Positions 11,401 to 22,779 of a stretch of DNA of 64,000 nt are shown one piece after another. Numbering within the stretch: position 1 is the stretch's first letter; each line of letters opens with the position of its first letter. The translations under genes and the position numbers were made by a program. This stretch comes from Euglena gracilis. Taxonomy: Eukaryota; Euglenida; Euglenophyceae; Euglenales. A model generated the notes under the pieces. The model did no database searches, had not been told where the DNA came from, and saw only the letters and a program-made list of their open reading frames with translations. Where the stretch lies: NCBI GenBank assembly GCA_039621445.1, contig CP154954.1:39145816-39209815 (forward strand), in the 5' to 3' direction.

Positions 11401-12991
11401 CGCCGCAGCAGCCATATTTGTTTGCTTGCTTCGGCCGCACTAGCAGCCGTTTGCTTGCTTCGGCCACACCGGCCATTTGCTTACTTCAGCCGCGCCAGCG
11501 GCCATTTGCTTGCTTCGGCCGCCGGTGAAGCCATTTGCTTGCTTCGGCCGCACCAGCAGCCATTTGCGTCCTTCGGCCTCACCAGCAGGCATTTGCTTGC
11601 TTCGGCCGCTCTAGCAGCCAATAGCTTGCTTCGGCTGCGCCAGCAGCCATTTGCTTGCTTTGGCCGCACCAGCAGTCATTTGCTTGCTTTGACCGCACCA
11701 GCGGCCATTTGCTTGCTTCGGACTGGCAATTTGCTTGCTTCGGCCGCACCAGCAGCCATTCAGCAATGTGCCATTTGCTTGCTTCGGCCGCCCTAGCAGC
11801 CATTTGCTTGCTTCGGCCGCGCCAGCTGCCATTTGCTTGCTTCAGCTGCACCAGCAGCCATTTGCTTGCGTCGGCCGCACTAGCAGCCATTTGCTTGCTT
11901 CGGCCACACCGGCCATTTGTTTGCTTCAGCAACCATTTGCTTGCTTGGGCCACTCCGGCCATTTGCTTGCTTCGGCCGCACCAGCAGCCATTTGCTTGCT
12001 TCGGCCGCACTAGCAGCCATTTGCTTGCTTCGACCACACCGGCCATTTGTTTTCTTCGGCCGCACTAGCAGCCATTTGCTTGCTTCGGCCGCACTTGCGG
12101 CCATTTGCTTGCATCGGCAGCCGTAGCAGCCATTTGCTTGCTTCGGCTGCACTAGCAGCCATTTGCTTGCTTCGGCCGCACTGGCAGCCATTTGCTTGCT
12201 TCGGCCACACCGGCCATTTGTTTGCTTCAGCAACCATTTGCTAGCTTCCGCCACTCCGGCCATTTGCTTGCTTTGGCCGCACCAGCAGCCATTTGCTTGG
12301 TTCGGCTGCACTAGCAGCCGTTTACTCGTTTCGTCCGCACCAGCAGCCATTTTCTTGCTTCGGCCGCACCAGCAGCCATTTGCTTGCATCGGCCCCCGTA
12401 GCAGCCACTTTTTTTTGCTTGCTTCGGCCATTTTTGCTTGCTTCGGCCGCACTAGCAGCCATTTGCTTGCTTCGACCGCACTAGCAGCCATTTGCTTGCT
12501 TCGGCCGCCGTAGAAGCCATTTGCTTCCTTTTGCGCACTACAGCCATTTGCTTGCTCAGCCGCACCAGCAGCCCTTTGCTTGCCTCGGCCGCAGTAGCAG
12601 CCATTTGCTTGCTTCGGTCACACCGGCCATTTGCTTGCTTCAGCAGTCATTTGCTTGCATCGGCCGCCGTAGAAGCCATTTGCTTGCTTCAGCGCACTAG
12701 TCGCCATTTGCTTGCTTCGGCCGCACTAGCAGCCATTTGCTTACTTTGGCCACACTCCCAGCCATTTGCTTGCTTCGGCCGCAAGAGCAGACATTTGCTT
12801 CCTGCGGCCGCACTAGCGGCCATTTGCTTGCATCGGCCGCCGTAGCAGCCATTTTTTTTTGCTTGCTTCGGCCGCACCAGCAGTCAGGTGCTTGCTTCGG
12901 CCACACCGGCCATTTGCTTACTTCAGCCGCACCAGCGGCCATTTGCTTACTTCGGCCGCCGGTGAAGCCATTTGCTTGCTTCGGCCGCGAG
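8440..12991 (+). repeat. 29-bp satellite array, left part
   Basis: About 157 head-to-tail copies of a 29-bp unit; the first 20 bases of the consensus are GCCATTTGCTTGCTTCGGCC, followed by GCACTAGCA or GCACCAGCA. Shorter variants (26 bp, ending ACACCG) and G/T-rich variants are interspersed. Because 29 is not a multiple of 3, long open frames of period 29 residues appear on both strands; these are a by-product and not proteins. The left edge is degenerate. The right edge stops at 12991 against the LTR of element A, in the same unit phase at which the right array resumes at 42930. Confidence 0.95.
10500..12150 (+). repeat. Higher-order duplication inside the left satellite array
   Basis: A block of about 550 bp (10500-11060) recurs at 11600-12150, offset by 1100 bp. 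Diagnostic irregular units recur in the same order in both: a CAATAGCTTGC variant, a GGACTGGCAATTTGC variant and a CATTCAGCAATGTGCC insert. This shows segmental duplication within the array by unequal exchange, not only unit-by-unit slippage. Confidence 0.8.
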
Positions 12992-13299
12992 TGTACGTCT
13001 GATTCCCAATTGCCCTTTCCCAATTCCCAAAAGCCTTCGCTTTCGCCTTGGCGCACTTACTTGGGAACTGAAAATCAGAGTAACAGAAAACCCTTTTCCC
13101 ACTTCCCAAGAAGCAAAGCACAGAGCAATGCAGGGAGGACGGACTGGATATCCAAGTCCGGTCTGGAGAAAAGGAAGACAAACAGAATAAAGAATACCAC
13201 CTGTGGAGAGAGAAGGGGCACCCATTAGGAAATCCTAATAGGATCTGCTTCCATCCTAACTTCCTCAACGGAAGGGGACAGAAGCATACGCCTGGTACA
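12992..13299 (-). repeat. Element A 3' LTR
   Basis: 308 bp, near-identical to 42621-42929. On the minus strand it begins TGTACCAGG and ends ACGTACA, the TG...CA ends of an LTR with a short terminal inverted repeat (TGTAC/GTACA). It abuts the satellite at 12991. Confidence 0.85.
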
Positions 13300-13300
13300 C

Positions 13301-13314
13301 ATCCCCCTCCCAGG
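13301..13314 (-). other. Element A polypurine tract
   Basis: Minus-strand sequence CTGGGAGGGGGATG lies directly before the 3' LTR TGTACC. Position and composition fit the polypurine tract that primes plus-strand DNA synthesis in LTR retrotransposons. Confidence 0.7.
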
Positions 13315-14121
13315 GCTATGCCCGATTTCCTCTTTGGACCAGGCATTCTGGCCACAGGCCTTTCGGACACAGACCTGGTCTGTGGGAGGTGCACCCTGGC
13401 GCATCCACAGGGGCCCTTTCCGTCGCACAGGGGTCCACTCAAAAAGGGGGGCGGAAAGGAGGGGGACCCAAAAGCCCAAAACGAGCAAAATGGTTTCACC
13501 TACTTTGCGGTGGCTTATGGGTGTATAGTATACTATAGCCCACTGGTGAAAATGGGGCTGGCAGGTTTCCTTGCCAAGCAAACCCATCCACCCAGTTTGG
13601 GTGTGCTAAAGGCACTTGGGGTTGGTCCATGGGCATTCCGGGAATACCCATGGGGAGGGTGTGGAAGGAGGGGGCCTCTGACCAGTCAAAACTGGGCAGG
13701 GCGCATGGCCAGTCAAACCTGACCACGCAAAAGAAAAGTCCTACTCTACAAAACCAACTGCCGGCGACAGCATTTGTCCCGGGGGGAAAGTAGAGAGGAG
13801 TGGGGGGTTGGCTTAGGCCAGAAAAGGTGCTGCCTGGCAGCCTGAAGGCCTCAAACGGCCAAAAAGAAAAAGGGAAAGGAAAGAAAAGAGGCCTTCGGCC
13901 CTGTGCGCTGCGTGTCGCAAGCCCGCGAGAGGGGAGAGGGGAGAGGGGTGTGCATGCATGCGCACGGAATCCTGCACATGGCAGCATCCCGGTGGGAACT
14001 TACTAGCGGCGAATACCGCAAAGGGTCTTCGAAGGGTTGCTCGGGCGAATACCCGAACAAGGGTTCAGGCGAATACCTGACGAGGGTTCTGAAAGACGCC
14101 GCATTGGCGCTGACAGACACC
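13315..14121 (-). other. Element A 3' untranslated region with palindromes
   Basis: Between the end of the extra coding region and the polypurine tract. No convincing coding sequence. Contains a near-perfect 27-bp palindrome at 13627-13653 (outer arms CCATGGG/CCCATGG, inner arms ATTCC/GGAAT), a 14-bp perfect palindrome TATAGTATACTATA at 13524-13537, and three short hairpins with the same CGAATA loop at 14006-14019, 14041-14056 and 14065-14080. Confidence 0.6.
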
Positions 14122-15435
14122 TCACCTGCCTCTATTGTCTGGGCGTTCGCGTACCTCACGCCAGTAGTCGTGTTGAGGGTCCCCTAATGGGTCCTCGACC
14201 AACTCCAGTTGGCGTGGGGAACGTGGTGGAGCTGATTCACTCCGAATGATGTTGAGCTCCGGATCGTTGGCATCAAAGGAAGGGGTCTCCCATTCCTTGA
14301 TCCAACTGTCCGGCAGCTTCTCCCTGGTACGGTCAGCATGATGCTGAAGGTACCGTTGGAGGTGCTCCCAGAAAATTCTGGGCAGCATCACCGGCCAGAT
14401 GATGTAATTCATCCGGGGGTGATTCGCAGGCACCTGCGGGGCATCCCCGGGGTCTGCTTGAAGTTGACGTCATACGCCCACCTCGCTGTCCGAGCTCTTG
14501 CGGTATGGGGCCGTAATACAGCCGCCAACCAACCTCTGAAGTCCACCAAATCGTGTTCTTCAGGAGGCCAAAGTGGCAAGGCGTATCCGCCATGCTGACG
14601 CTTGAAGAACAGGGGGTAAACCTGTGTATCCCAGTCGCCATCAGTCCAGAGGTAAGGCACTCTTACCCTGGCGTGTTCCTCGACGGCGAGGCGCATTGCC
14701 CCAGCGTCGATCTGGAACTCACGGGCCATTCCCGTGTGGCGGTAGCTTTCTACCTTTCGGAAGTCGCTGTGTGGCACTCGCCACATACGAGCGCCACACA
14801 GTTCGGCACAAATGCCCTGTGATGGAACGTCGTGGATTGCACCTGCCGCTTGCACACATGCACAAGTGGCTGGTTGTGCCGCACATGGTGGCACACGGTG
14901 CACGTCCAGGCAAAGGACGTGCCGTGCTGGAAATCCAACACGCAGTCCTCACCGAAGTACTTTGCCAGTGCTTGGGGTGAGCGCCTGTTCCAAAATGTCC
15001 AGGTGTGTTCCGGGACATAGTGGAAAGGTTCTCCTCGGACGAAGAGGGGCTAAATCCATCGATTCAGTGACCATTTCTGGTGCCGAATAGCAGCCAGCTT
15101 CCTCGTCCTTTCTTCCACGGTGCCTAGGCTGGTCAGGATATCCTGAGCCCAGAGCAGGGCATCCACAGACACGGGAGGTGAAGCAGGTTCATCCTGCTCC
15201 TCATCCGTCGAACCGGCGGAAGATTGGGTCTGTCGACCACGAGCTTTACCTTTCGGTTTGCTCTGGCCGTACCCGGACGATGCAACGGCCGAATAGTCGT
15301 GCAATGTCGTAGGGCCTTTTGGCTGTCCGCCGGTCTGGCCTCCAGCGCCACCTTTCGGTGGTGGTTTCCCATCACCGCCTTGGACAGGGGGCTTACAGGG
15401 TGCAGCACCCGGCTTGCCTCCTTTCGGCTTCGCAC
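14122..15435 (-). pseudogene. Element A extra ORF, C-terminal part with Cys-rich motif
   Basis: Minus-strand coding-like sequence in several frames that join into one polypeptide if stops and indels are ignored. From 15304 down: a Lys/Gly-rich patch (KPKGKARGR), a DEEQDEPASPP segment and a helical part, then an in-frame TAG near 15050. It goes on through GEPFHYVPEHTWTFW to a Cys/His-rich region (CTVCHHVRH, HVCKRQV, LVCGECH; about 14900-14750) that looks zinc-binding. The frame changes near 14750 and again near 14430, and ends at 14122. The Cys-rich region is not a retroviral CCHC knuckle. No family was recognised. Its place after the integrase is where env or other extra ORFs sit in Ty3/gypsy elements. 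Confidence 0.5.
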
Positions 15436-15511
15436 TCCCGGAATCAGGAGGCGATGGCTGCGGCTTACTCCTGGTATCAGGAGCAGGTTTCGCTGGAGCA
15501 GACGATTGTCG

Positions 15512-17563
15512 TCAGGGCGAAGCGGGCATCATGACCGCTGGATCGCGCATGACGCTCCGAGGCGTTGGTACGCGTTCCTGGGGTTGTTCAGCCGGCGTCC
15601 GTCGAGCAGGTTCATCCTGCCCGCGGGGGCGTGGGACTGTGGTTGTCACCGGAACCGGTGCTTCCACAGGCCCTGACACTCCCAGAAACTCTCCCATTGT
15701 CATCGGGGTGTCAGAGGGTCTGCGCGGTGTCGGTGGTCGTGGGGGTATTTCCTCCACTTCCATTTCGACGTCTGGCCGAGGAGGTTGATCCTCCACAACC
15801 GCTGGCGCAGGTGCTACTGGAGGTTGATCCTCCGTTGTAGCCGTTACGACAGATGGCTCTGTCGGCCGGGGTTCATCTCCTGATGGTGGTTGCACTGGTG
15901 CCGGAGATGGGGGTGCGGGGACACCGACATCTGGTGTCTCCACGACCTCGGCGGCGGAGCTTGATGCTACGCCTCCACCTCGTGGCGTTAGTGCAGCAGC
16001 CACGGCAGTAATGCCAGTGACCACGGCGCCGAGTACACGGCCTCCTAATGAGGTTCGTGCTGTGGGGCTGGCGGGTTCCTCGGGGATATCCTCGACGACC
16101 ACACCAGTCACCACGGCTTCAGGCTCAGCCGTCGACACAGGCGCTGCAGCCATAGGTGTATCCCCTATGGGTGCTTCGTCTGGCCGAGGCTGTGCCGGAG
16201 TAGGCAGAGCAGCGTAGAGGATATCCTCGACGTTCTCGCCTTCCTCCTGGGGGAGTTCCTCGTCTCCACCTGTCGGTGGACAGACGGGAGCCGTCGCAGG
16301 GGCCGGGGAAACTGATCGTTCCCCTGCCACTCGCGGGGCAGAGACGAAGGACACTGCCGTTCCTGTCGGAGATGGCGGCGCTGCCTCCAGAATGGTGACG
16401 GAGGGGCTGCGTTCGCGTTCCTCCCGCCGCGGAATCGCGGTGGTGGAAGCGACGGACGCCTCACGTCTCCTTCGCGCCAGAGGTTCATCCTCCGGGGCGA
16501 TGAAGGTGCGCAGATCCTCGAGTGAACGAGGATCGTCGGGGTGCCATCGGCATCCTTGAGCATCCGCCAGCCTGTAAAAGGCCAGCGTGCTGCTGCTGGG
16601 GCGGTTGGGCCAGGGTGGTGGCCATGATGGCTGCACCCAGGCATTGGCAGGCCTGTTCGGGCCCAGGAATCCGCGGTAACGCGTGTCTTCCCGGACCTCG
16701 AAAAACCCTTCCTCGAACTCCTGCACGCATGCCAAAATCGGCATACCCAGGTCGAGGATGGCCTTCGGGTAATTCATCAGCTGGAGGAATACCTCCCAGT
16801 CGAGGGTACCGCCAAACTGTCGCCTCAAATGTTCTTCCAGGTCGATACCGGCCAGGTGCCAGTTGGGGCGCAGGTCGGCGATGACCCGACGACGACGAGG
16901 TCCCTCAACGGGGTCGCCGTAGTCTGGTGGCAGACTTTCCATACCTGGTCCATCGTCCTGGGGGTCACGGAGACGTATATACACCTCCATGACGTAGGTG
17001 GTCCAGGCTCGCCACCAGAACTGCTGCAGCATAAAAATACGCTGCTTGTGGACGCGGCGACTTCTGCCCTTGACATCCGGGGCGTCGCGGCACACATGCA
17101 TAAGCATGCGGCGTCCCATCCCCAGGCCCGGGTTATCCCGAGGCGGTGGAAGGCTTCCACGCAAGCCGAATCCCCAGAAGTCGACAGGAAATTCCTGCAG
17201 GCAATACTTACAACAGAGGTCATACCTCTGTGGGTAAGCCAGGGAAACGCGCTGAACGCGGAAGGTTGAGCCGTAATGGCTCACCAGCCGCACCTGGAGG
17301 ATGTTGCACCACAACACCTCAATCAGGCGTCCTACTTCGGGGTGCAGCGGAAAGTATCTCCACTGGACTCCGAGGGGTCCTACTGAATGGATACATTCGA
17401 GGTAGGCCTTCAGCATCCGGGCCAACACCTGCTGGTCCCGGAATGCCAGTCCCAACTGGTGCAGATAACTGCGACCAGTGGAGTCGCTGAAGAGACCCCA
17501 GTTCTGGCAGGGGTATCCCAGCAAAAACCATAGCTCCCAAAAGCCCGGCTGGGCATCCAGCAA
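15512..17563 (-). pseudogene. Element A extra ORF, middle part (unidentified)
   Basis: Open for 683 codons on the minus strand. The N-terminal third looks globular (Trp/Phe/Tyr-rich; GFWELWFLLGYP, LCCKYCLQEFPVDFWGFG, LDWEVFLQLMNYPKAI). The rest is low-complexity Pro/Glu/Ala sequence with repeated EDQPP, EDEP and QDEPA motifs, and a Gly/Ala/Val segment (VLGAVVTGITAVAAAL) that could be a membrane helix, though without a clear envelope layout. The QDEP-type motifs are encoded by short palindromic DNA (see findings). A one-base frameshift near 17560 links it to the upstream part. No domain family was recognised. Confidence 0.5.
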
Positions 17564-19430
17564 AGGTCTGCACCTTCACCTTCGAAGGCGTACAGATCTA
17601 TTCCGTAATGGAATAGTCTGACTCTGTTCTCGCTGTGGTGTAATACCACATCGATGACTGTCTCTGGAGGAGTGACGGGGCGGTTTCCTGCAACATGGTA
17701 ATCATGCTGCATTCGCCAGCCTTCGTCTTCCAGCTCCTCCTTGAACCTGAGCATATGCTCAAAGTCCGAGAGGACTTCTGCTGGTTCTTCCTCCTCCTCA
17801 CGGGCTGTACCCTTACCCTTGCCCTCACCTTTGCCTTTGCCGGCCACACCTTTGCCTTCTCCCTTGCCTTTTCCCTCAGCCTTACCTTTGTCCTTCCCCG
17901 TCTGGTGAATACCAGCAGGTCGGGCGCTCGGTGCGGCAGCAGTCGGTTCGGTACCTTCCCATTCCTTCTCTGGGGAGGGGCCTTGCCGTTCCGCTGCACG
18001 TCGCGGTGATGGCGTGGCTGGGCGCTGGCTAGGAGCCTGGCGTGGGCTTGGTTTCGGCGTAGTGGGTCGCGGCTCCTTCCATACCGGAGGGATCGGCGGT
18101 GGCATTGCGGCAACAGGACGGCTCATTGCTGCCTGTGCCTCTGCCGCTGGTTGTCTAGCCAGGGTATCCTGGCTGGCTTCCACCTGCATTGCCGAACCGC
18201 CTTCCGCGTCCCCTGGGGTGGGTCGCCTGGGCTGTGGGGTAAGGTCCTCCGTAGCCCTATGGCGCTTCAGGGTGGCAGGTAATCCTGCCGCTCCTGCCGG
18301 GGGCTCACCGGGTAATACCGGGGTTGCCACCCGCAGCTGCGGTTTGTACGGATATGGGGTGTATCCACGGCCCTGAAGGGCAGCCAGCCAGGAATAATAC
18401 CTCGCCCGGTGCTCTTCAGACGCGAATACTGGCTCCTGCAGGAAATGCCGAGCAAGTTCATCCTGCTCGGTTCCCGGAGGTGTCATGTGGTAGTAGGGAG
18501 CCTCCTGCCGACGCGGGACATCCCCGGTTTGGACAGGAGGTGCACTGGGCGGTCGGGTTGCCGCACGGTGGGGAGGTTCATCCTCCACCACTATGGGCTC
18601 CACCTGCCGCCGTGGCTCAACGCCAGGGGCAGGGGCGACCGGTGATGCCTCTGGCATCCAGTGCGTGAACATGTGTTGGACGTATGCCTCAGGGGGCACG
18701 TCCGACTGTCCGGATGGGAGCACGCGTGCGCCACGTGGGTAGTCCGCGTGCGTCGCGTACTGCGGGGCAAATTGCTCCGCTGGCGGCACGTGCGGCGGCA
18801 TTCGCTGCGGCGAGGGCGGGCGAGCAAATATTCTCGTCATCCCAGGTGGGACATGCACAGCCTCACCTACCGGTGGGGGCGTGTGCTCACGCATGTGCAC
18901 GGTGTGGGATCCCACCGGCGTCTGCGTTTGCAGCATGGGCGGCATATACACGCCCAGGTCCATCATGGTCTCGCCAGGCTCGAATCGGAATCGAATGCCG
19001 ACGAGAAACACCGTCTCCCTGTCATCAGGGCCTGACCACAGGGACACCACTGAGCCACAGGGGTGTTGGCTACCACCAACAACTGAGCGCAGTATGCATC
19101 CCAAAGGGCTTGCATAAAGGGCTCCGTTGGAGGGTGTGCGCACATACGCATCGCCCGCTCCAACGTCTCCGTAGTGCGGAAGATCATCTCTCCCGCATAC
19201 GGGGGCAGCCGCAATCTGCGCTGCACTGGTGGCTGGGGTGCCGGCTGATGGACGGCTGATGGATCTGGTACCGCATATGCGGACCGGCTGCTGGTAGCCG
19301 CGGCGAATACGGGGGCTGGAACCCTTTCAGCATGTGGGGCACCCGGAATCGGGACCTCACCATACTGAGGGTACTGGGGGTATGGCGCGCCCGGAGGCTG
19401 CGGCCATATTGGACCTGGTCCTGGTCCGCG
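17410..19430 (-). pseudogene. Element A extra ORF, N-terminal part, Pro-rich with GKGKG tract
   Basis: Minus-strand coding sequence. It begins about 19445 with ATG-CTG-CCT, then a TGA, then a Pro/Tyr/Gln-rich stretch and a segment with PYAGEMIFRTTETLERAM. It changes frame near 19000 into a frame open from 19143 to 17410. That frame is Pro-rich, has EDEPPH and QDELA motifs, and a Lys/Gly/Glu tract (GKGKGEGKG, about 17890-17810) like those in RNA-binding low-complexity proteins. It ends with an acidic helical segment (FEHMLRFKEELEDEGWRM) and passes by frameshift into the next part near 17560. No known domain. Membership in element A rests on position between the chromodomain and the polypurine tract, same strand, and shared palindromes. 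Confidence 0.5.
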
Positions 19431-19654
19431 TCAAGGCAGCATGATGCTACCCGAACGACGACGACAACGAAGGATAACCTTGTTGTCAGTCGCTTTGAGT
19501 GCTAGGCACTGAAAAAAGAGATGCTTCTATCCTTATCAAAAACTCTGTGAGAAAGACAGAAGATGCAGTGCAGGGGGGGGGGTATAAACGCGAAAAATTC
19601 ACATAAAACACACACATTCTCCAAAACGAAATCGTTTCAGAAAGTGTTTATGTT

Positions 19655-21503
19655 TATGTCTATGTTATTGCGCTTGTTCCACAGCTTCCAATCCTGTTGG
19701 ACGTATCCAACAAAACTTGATGCTGGCTCCCAGGTGTCCTCCTCTGGCCCATACCCTTTCCAGCGAACTTTCTAGTAGTGCACACCCCTGTCGACCTTGT
19801 GGTCTATTATATTATCAACCACAAAGTCGTCCGTTTCAGGTAATCTGGAACGGGGCTTGAAATATAAGCAGGGGATAGCTTTTCCGTCAGGGGGGTTTAG
19901 GTATGGTTTGAAATCGTCCATATGGACGTCCTCAATCCCGTTGGGCAATGCAACTTTATATCGCCCGCTACTACCTAACCTCTCCAAAATTTCGCATGGG
20001 CCGAGCCAAAGAGGGTCTAGCTTGGAAGATTGCATGCGGGTGCAGTTATTCCGTACCCACACGCGGTCACCTGGACTATACATAGGTGTGTTGAAATTTT
20101 GTAAAAACGATTTCCGTTTGTTGGAATGAATTTCTGTGATACGTGATTGAACTTCAGAGCGGAGTTGATTCCACTTCTGCAAACCACGTTTCACAGCTGA
20201 CACTACTTTGGGCGGGTCTCTCCGAGGGGATATCCCCTATGGCCGGAGGGTCTCGTCCGAAAACAATTTTATACGGTGAGTGTGGTAATACCAACCCTGG
20301 CAAGGTATTGATTTAAAATAAACACCAATGAAGAATGGGTATCGAATTCTTACCCGAGTCAGCCAGTGAAAGGCGTAGCATATTGACAACGGATTTCACG
20401 GCTGCCTCAGCTCCACCGTTGCCTTTCGGGCGGTATATAATGGAAAAATGCTGCTCAATACCGAGTAAACCGCATAAAGTTGTGAAAAACCGCAAAGAGA
20501 TCAAGTGATCTTGATCACTCACGATTTCGTTCGGTAAACGCATTAAGCAGATACATTTCTCCAGGAATATGGATGCCAAAATTTGGGCTGTCAACCCTGC
20601 TTTCCGGCATGGAATTGCTACTATGTACCACTCAGCCGACAGACGACAACGAAAACGTAATCGTAAATTTTGTCATCTGATCCTTTGCAAGGTTCGAGTT
20701 CGAGAAAATCCATGCAGAGGGACGTAAAAATGTCCGGTGGTACGGGGAAAAAGTCCATCGTACCAGGGGGGGTACCTGTGCGCGGTTTCACAGCCTGACA
20801 AATTGGGCACCGCTGCGAAATTTGCAAACAGCGCGAATATAAATCTTTTTCACTCAGGGTTGTGCAATATCTGCGACCCACCAGTGAAAGAAGTTTGGGG
20901 GCCCCAGGGTGACCATGGTTGTGATAGCTCAAAATCACATCATCAACCAGGTCTTGGGGTATACAATATTTATAACCAGAATCATTCCGGAAGATAGGTC
21001 GCAATGGTGATAGAGAGTAATTCTCTATGGACTCACCATTACGGAGTCTATTCACAATGGTACTATATACAGGGTCACGCGAATAATCCCATTCGCGGAA
21101 AAATAGGGGGGTAGGAGTTTCCGTACGCGTAATGCGACGGGGTCCGGCAGTGCGTCCACGCCGGCGCCTTCCACGCAATGGTGAAATGGCAATGCTGCAA
21201 TACACCCGGGAAACGGGTAGTGAATCGAGCATGTTGTCCACAGCGTCGGATCGACGTGCGAACTGGTCAGCCCCATGGCTGCCATGAACAGTCGCATCAC
21301 CCTCATCCGGGTCCCCAGGATAATACCAGGGGGCTCGGCTGTGAGGATCCGCCACTTTTTGCGTATGACCTGGGGTATAAACTACCACCAGGTTAAACTG
21401 GCTCAAGAACTCATGCCATCGGCATCGTCTGCCAACTGATGACATGGCCTTGTTCAGGTCCTCGGTATACCAGTGTTGAAGGCTCTCATGATCCGTCAAC
21501 ACC
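19655..21503 (-). pseudogene. Element A pol 3' part: end of RNase H, integrase, chromodomain
   Basis: Resumes after element B at LTDHESLQHW (RNase H; aspartate present) and runs through RWHEFLSQFN and YTPGHTQKVADPHSR. The integrase zinc-binding part has YHNHGHPGAP and CPICQAV (HHCC type). The core has MDFLELEP (first Asp), NEIVSDQDH (second Asp) and NGGAEAAVKS (Glu). A one-base deletion breaks the frame near 20621 and a TAA occurs near 20313. The tail VHMDDFKPYLNP leads to a chromodomain (DDFVVDNIIDHKVDRG, then KVRWKGYGPEEDTWEP) interrupted by TAG at about 19770. Integrase inserts the cDNA; a chromodomain binds methylated histone tails. The same sequence in copy C lacks several of these breaks but has others. 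Confidence 0.88.
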
Positions 21504-21505
21504 CG

Positions 21506-22594
21506 TTTCACACCCGTGCTGCCGTGTCCCCCGGCAGCGCTGGGGTGAAGCGGAAACCCCCGCCCCGGGCCAGTTTCCGGCGTAGGATCGTTTTTTGGCT
21601 CCTCGAGCCGACTTGTGTCGGAAATTTTTTCCCATTCTGGCCCCCCCTGTGGCCGAAACTGGGCCATCATTTCCAAGGAGGAACTTCCCAGTGGACCCTC
21701 CCCGACCCCTGAGGGGGGTGTCACTGGGATCTCCAAGGGGGGTGCCTTTGGGGTTTCAACCCCTCCCTGCTCAGCTGAACCAGTGAGAGCCAACACCCCC
21801 CCCCTGGGTGTCATTTCTCACAGTTTCTGGGCCAAAAAGGGGGTTTTGGGGTGAAAAATGGCCTGTGGTTGCCTGAGTTGAAGAGACCCACCCCCCTGCC
21901 CCTTTTCCCACAGATGAGGTGGGGGGAAGACAAACCTCTCCTTCTTCAAATGATTGATTTTGTTGATCTTCCATTGCAATTGAAATTCCAAACTCAATTC
22001 TTGATTGTAATTGGATGTATTTGCCCACAACAAGTACAATGGTGTAAAAGGTAAAGAGGAAAACCCTGTGAAAAGAAAATGATTTTGATGCCCTTGATGG
22101 GCAGTTAAATTTAGGATTGAGTGCGCTGATTCCTAAGCGCTCTCAAATCCCAAATTCTTGCCCATTGCATCAAAATCAACCAACCAAAGTCAAAATCAAG
22201 GTTTCCCCCCTTGATTTTGATAAATTATGCTGAATTCCATCATTATTGAGCTTTGCAAACCCCTGCAAAAACTCCAGGAACTCAGGCGCCAATCTCTTAA
22301 AATTCTGTTCCAAGCGCTTGCAAGCGCTCTCACCAAATCCAACATTTTCCCTTAAAACCAAAGGAGAAATGCATAAAAAGCTTAAATTGTGCTAAATAAA
22401 CTCAAAATAACCCTTTGGGAATACCTAGCATCACTCAATCTCTCTCCTTGCACAACCAAAGCATGGGCGCCCTAGGAGAGGGAATTTTAATGGAAATCTT
22501 TAGAAAGCCTTAAAATTAGAGCAAAACCGCCCTCAAAAGGCCTTCTAAAAGGGAAAAACTCCGCCGCCCGGCGGTCGACCTCAAACGGTCGTCA
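21506..22594 (-). repeat. Element B 3' LTR
   Basis: 1089 bp, about 99% identical to 33945-35029. Minus-strand start TGACGACCG, end GTGTGAAA. The inner edge abuts a G-rich tract; the outer edge abuts CACC and element A's RNase H sequence. Open frames crossing it are fortuitous. Confidence 0.9.
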
Positions 22595-22607
22595 CTCCCC
22601 CCCTTGC
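22595..22607 (-). other. Element B polypurine tract
   Basis: Minus-strand sequence GCAAGGGGGGGAG immediately precedes the 3' LTR TGACGACC; this is the expected position of the polypurine tract. Confidence 0.75.
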
Positions 22608-22779
22608 GACGAAAGTCGGGGGTTTCACCCCCCCTCCTTCTCGCTTTCCTTGGGATGGGAATGAAAGACACTTTGAATTTTTGCAACGCAATTGCGATAA
22701 CATCGTTCGAGATCGTGCATAAGTGGCGGAACGGTGTGGAGGAATCTATTAGGCCATAGATTCTATTCCACCACACCGA

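Noticed and set aside
8440-12991. Many long open frames on both strands (up to about 200 codons) of the form MLASAALAAICLLRPH or KQMAAGAAEASKW
   Set aside because: They are translations of the 29-bp satellite; the same repeat is open in several frames on both strands, with period 29 residues. The right array behaves the same way. Not genes.
15512-17563. Envelope glycoprotein
   Set aside because: Only one weak hydrophobic segment, no signal peptide, no paired cysteines or fusion-peptide-like layout; low-complexity Pro/Glu sequence dominates.
14122-19430. Host gene with introns
   Set aside because: Frame changes lack splice-site pairs and the pieces overlap or abut by one base; position and palindromes tie the region to element A.
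21501-21814. N-terminal extension of the element A integrase frame
   Set aside because: These codons are element B LTR sequence read in frame; the A sequence starts at 21503 and below.
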